Shown piece by piece: positions 60,298 to 64,000 of a stretch of DNA of 64,000 nt. The notes under the pieces were generated by a model. The model was not told where the DNA came from. It ran no database searches and saw only the letters and a program-made list of their open reading frames with translations. Position 1 is the first letter of the stretch. Each line of letters starts with the position of its first letter. The stretch is from the NCBI GenBank assembly GCA_035582835.1, contig JAYKAV010003360.1, positions 186,104 through 250,103 of the forward strand, in the 5' to 3' direction. The position numbers and the translations under genes are program-made. The stretch is from Phoebastria nigripes (lineage: Eukaryota; Chordata; Aves; Procellariiformes; Diomedeidae).

Positions 60298-63200
60298 GTC
60301 CCTGAGGTGCCACGGTGTATTATAGCCATCTTCGTTCACCCCTCTCAATGGCTGTGTTTCCCCAGAGGCACTGGTCAGAAGTAGCTCTGTATTTTCCTTC
60401 TTTAATTTTAAAATCAGATGTAGTACAAAATGGTAGCAAATTTCTACCTCAGCTGCTTGCTTTGTGCTTGATTCTGCTTTTCCCTGATCCTCATCCTTTT
60501 CTGTCTCATCACTCCAGAGTTCCAGTGAGCTTTGCTTCAAGCCCCAAAGGCACTGAATTGACTCATTTCTCCTCAGCAGATTGTAGCCCAACAGCAGCCC
60601 ATAGCTGGGAGAGGACTTTTTCCTCCAGGTATTGGCATGGGAAAGCCAGTGAGGAAAAAACAAGTACTGTGTATGCCTCCTAGCTTAGGCTTCCCCTGGG
60701 GAAAATGTGGCTTCTGCCCTCCTCTGTGACTGTACCTGGCATCTAGAAGACGTGTGTAAGGGAGTAAGGAGGGACTTTCACTCTCTTCCCCATTTGTTTC
60801 ACAGAATAAGCTGCAGTCTGGCTGTTGGACTGAAGTGTCTGAAAGAGGACAATACTCTTTTATGCGGGACCTTAAATAACTGTAAGGTGACTGCTCAGGG
60901 CTCTGTGCTTCTGATGTTCCTGTGAGCTTTTCTCCCCGTCAAATAACTACGCATCAGCTGATTGATGGTAACCACAGCGTGCGTAGAGTCTCAGTCCTAA
61001 TATTAGCACGGATCAGATGGCATGCAGCAGCCTAATACCACCTGAGGATCTGGTATTTCATTTTTGTTTCTGCTCCATTCTCATGCTTAGCAATACCCAA
61101 GGCAGTAGTACCACAATTTACTCAGCTATGTGAGGACATGAGGGCAGAGACTTGTGAGGCAGAGGACTGAGGCTGGGGCTGTGAAGTATGAGACAGTGAA
61201 GGGAAATGGTAGAAAAAAAGTTGGATCTCTGCTGGGAAAGTTGAGGAGTGGAAGAAAGAAAAAGATGGGGCATGTGAAGCTGTGGTCCTGATCTGACATG
61301 GACATGGAGATGTGCAATAAGAGGATGAGGGAGGCAATGGATGTGGTTTTGGGATCTTCGCTCTAAGAAGCATGTGGCAGAACAGCTGTGGCAGCATGGA
61401 CGTAGGTTTTGTAAGTTGGAAAAAAGGTTGTGTGGTTGGGCGAATGGGAAGTGACAGGCATCAGCTTGAAGAGGAGGCTTGGGTGGTCCTATGACAGTAA
61501 GGGAACAGAAAAAAATAACTTTTCCACAATAATTTCAGTTTCTACCTCAATATCTTGCCTGGGACATACATTGTCTAAAGCCATCCTTGGAATCTTTCTA
61601 CATTTGGGTAGCACTACTATTTCATCATATTGGAAAATAATTACAATAACCTGGTCTCACAAAGATCAATGACAAGCCTGATTTTGAAAGGAGCAATTTC
61701 AATAGACCTGGGCCTGAATAAAGTGGCCCAAAGGCAAACACAGTCTTAATCATGCAAAGGAGACAGATGCAATATTCATCACTGGCTCTGTTCCTTGCTG
61801 CCTTTAGAAATATCACACAGGGATAAGGCCAAATTCATCTGGGTACAGACACAGAATCACTTTTTTAGAGTTGCTGCGTTTAGATTATGCTTATTTTACC
61901 TGAGAGCAAACATGAGTGAAAAAAATAAGCCACTTACAAGTGACATGAGGCAACATTATATCTGAGTAATGACTTGACTGAGTCTGCCACCACATTAATA
62001 TGCAAAAGGCAGCAGGAAAGCAATACAATACTCCGGATGTAGATACTTCTTGCCTGTGGATTTGAGCATCAACATCATGGAACAGCCTGAGACCACAAGA
62101 GCTTTCTTAATGAAACAGAAGACCCCACTCAGTAAGCGTACTGTCCAACAAATGTTTTGACAGAGAGCTGTGAAGCTGTAAAGGTAGGTGGGTGAATGCA
62201 CAGAGACAAAAAAAACCTCTACAGCCCAGATTGACCTCAGTCACATAAAACCTGGCTGTTATGAGCTACATGGGTGATAACAAGGAAACAAGGTCAGAAT
62301 ATGTCCCTTTGCCGTGTATCGCTCCCCTGACCATTGCTGGAGCTGAGGGAATATTGCCATCTAGTGCCACACAGAAATCCAGCTGTCTAAACAGAAAAGA
62401 GCCATTTAATTCATGTAGGCAATGGTTACAAAGCATACTAAAAACCAGGGACATTATGTACCAGGGACATCATTTTGGTCAGCGTCTTTGCCAAGCTTGT
62501 TATTGAAAATGGTACATTTTCTCCTTTAAAAAAATCACAGTGTGTTGTGGGAACTGAGTCATAATGCTTTGGAGGAGAGACCCCACTCACAGTCGTTCAG
62601 AGGTTGTGAAAAAAGTGCAAAAGCACTCACATAGTGCTTTAGCAAGTAGCAGTCAGAATGATGGGATGCTGTTGAGGATGGGATTTATCTTACCTACCTT
62701 GAAATAACTAAAACATAGACCTGCATATGTTAATGTTTTATAGTCACCTTAGGCTTCTTTTGGAAACGAAGAAGTACTGCTAGGGCACAATTGGTGTGAC
62801 CAACTTTAGCCATCACCTTTAGGATGGGAAGCACTGTACTTTTGAAAGGTCTGTTTCTCCACAGTGACAATAAAGGGGGTTTGGGATGGCAAGCTCTGAT
62901 GTTCAGATCCCTCCAGCCCCGAGTGCCTGTCTCTCTGTACCATTTTTTAACCAGGTAGGTGACAATTTTGATGACCTGTTGGTGGAAAAATAAATACCAC
63001 TTTCAGACTCCTAAAACCCATGATCTCAGTTGTGTGGTTCTCATTCAGGCGAGGGGAAACATACTCACACAAGAGTTCCCCCTGACCACAGTGGAAACAA
63101 GTGCTGACATATGACATATAGCATTCGCTGATAGGCAGGCACACTGGACCATAACATATTTTATATTCACCTCTGTGTGCAAGAGCATTATGAACTTCCT

Positions 63201-64000
63201 TCCGTTGTCATGCCAGAAAGAGCCCTTAGGGGTGACAGAGCAGTTCAGTTCCTCTCAGCCAAGACCCTGCTGAGCCAGAGATGAAGGTTTTTTTAATCAG
63301 TGCATATGTTTGAGATACTTTTAATGAGGCCATCAACTCACTTATCTATGCTACCAAATACGTGCCAGATTATAACAATTTTCAGTCATTGCCCATCTGG
63401 AGCAGATTCAAACCAGTGGTTGATTTTCAAAAGCAATTTGAAAATCAAAATCAATTAAGCAATCAAATCTTCCAGCTGCAAACAATGTCCAGATTTTCAA
63501 GCCAGCAATGTTTATATATGTTGACTTAAAATTACTTAAATGTCCCACCAGTACCTCTGAGTTAATTGCCATGTTATTGCTTGTGGTTGTGACTTTCCCA
63601 CTATTTCTACCCACTAACCATGTAAAGAAAAGGATTAAATCACAGAGGTAATCAGAGTCAATAATGTAAAAGAACATTATTTTTCAGCCTGAGAAAGGTT
63701 GGAATATTTGAGACACCCACTGCTCCATTTTCTTTTAAATATCATGAATCCCAACTAAGCAAGAGGCTGCTAAATTCATTTGCTTGTATTTTAAAAATTC
63801 GTTATTTCACATCATCAAATGTAAATCCTTACAGGGGATTTTTTCCTTTTCTACGCTGATTTTAAATATGCTGCAAAAAATGTGTATCACAAGTTCCCCC
63901 AAATGAGGAATTATTTAGGTAATAAAATGCGTCACAATAATAATAGTGTATAAAGTTACTGATGTCAAACTCTGCCAGCATTTTTTAGGGGTATTTTCTT

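Larger units (their letters stand above)
54158..64000. other. CDHR3 5' flank, no recognised coding exon
   Basis: Almost 10 kb upstream of the start codon. It must contain the CDHR3 promoter and any untranslated first exon, but there is no CpG island and no clear TATA box near the ATG, so I cannot place the transcription start. It includes CR1 (54859-54998), MIR (58520-58605) and the solo LTR (59720-60297). In mammals ATXN7L1 lies on this side in head-to-head orientation; I see no exon of it here. Confidence 0.6.

Noticed and set aside
60268..60663. 131-codon minus-strand open frame upstream of CDHR3
   Set aside because: Its start overlaps ordinary non-coding sequence and its end runs into the solo LTR. 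No family is recognisable and no flanking exon signals fit.
1..64000. A novel multi-gene or defence-type system
   Set aside because: The coding content is one eukaryotic cadherin gene plus transposon remnants. Nothing suggests a gene cluster, array or transferred island.

Overview
The window comes from a bird nuclear genome. CR1 retrotransposon fragments of several ages, two solo endogenous-retrovirus LTRs and old MIR-type SINE remnants surround one multi-exon vertebrate gene. There is no operon-like packing, no tRNA or rRNA, no CRISPR array and no bacterial or phage gene. Isolated single N characters are scattered through the sequence and look like masked ambiguous bases of a draft diploid assembly.

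Minus strand, 54157 down to 14100: an apparently complete CDHR3 (cadherin-related family member 3) gene. I resolved 19 coding exons from their splice signals. Every intron phase agrees, and the exons sum to 2679 coding bases, or 892 codons plus a TGA stop. The predicted protein has a signal peptide, six cadherin (EC) repeats, one transmembrane helix and a lysine-rich cytoplasmic tail with a WW-like motif. It is close in length and layout to the mammalian protein, which is known from multiciliated airway cells.

One intron (exon 10 to 11) appears to use a GC-AG junction. Exon 11 has a competing donor 5 bases downstream. Exon 16 is a 14-base microexon. A sense-oriented solo LTR sits only 80 bases past the transmembrane exon.

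Positions 1 to about 13300 are the region downstream of CDHR3. It has no exon I can recognise, but it holds a strong CpG island (about 8405-8790) that looks like an unassigned promoter, an old CR1 copy and a long AT-rich inverted repeat. Positions 54158 to 64000 are upstream of the CDHR3 start codon. They hold a CR1 fragment, a MIR fragment, a candidate RFX X-box and a second solo LTR with intact 5-bp target duplications.

I see no novel multi-gene system. The findings most worth testing concern splicing and polyadenylation of CDHR3 and the orphan CpG island.
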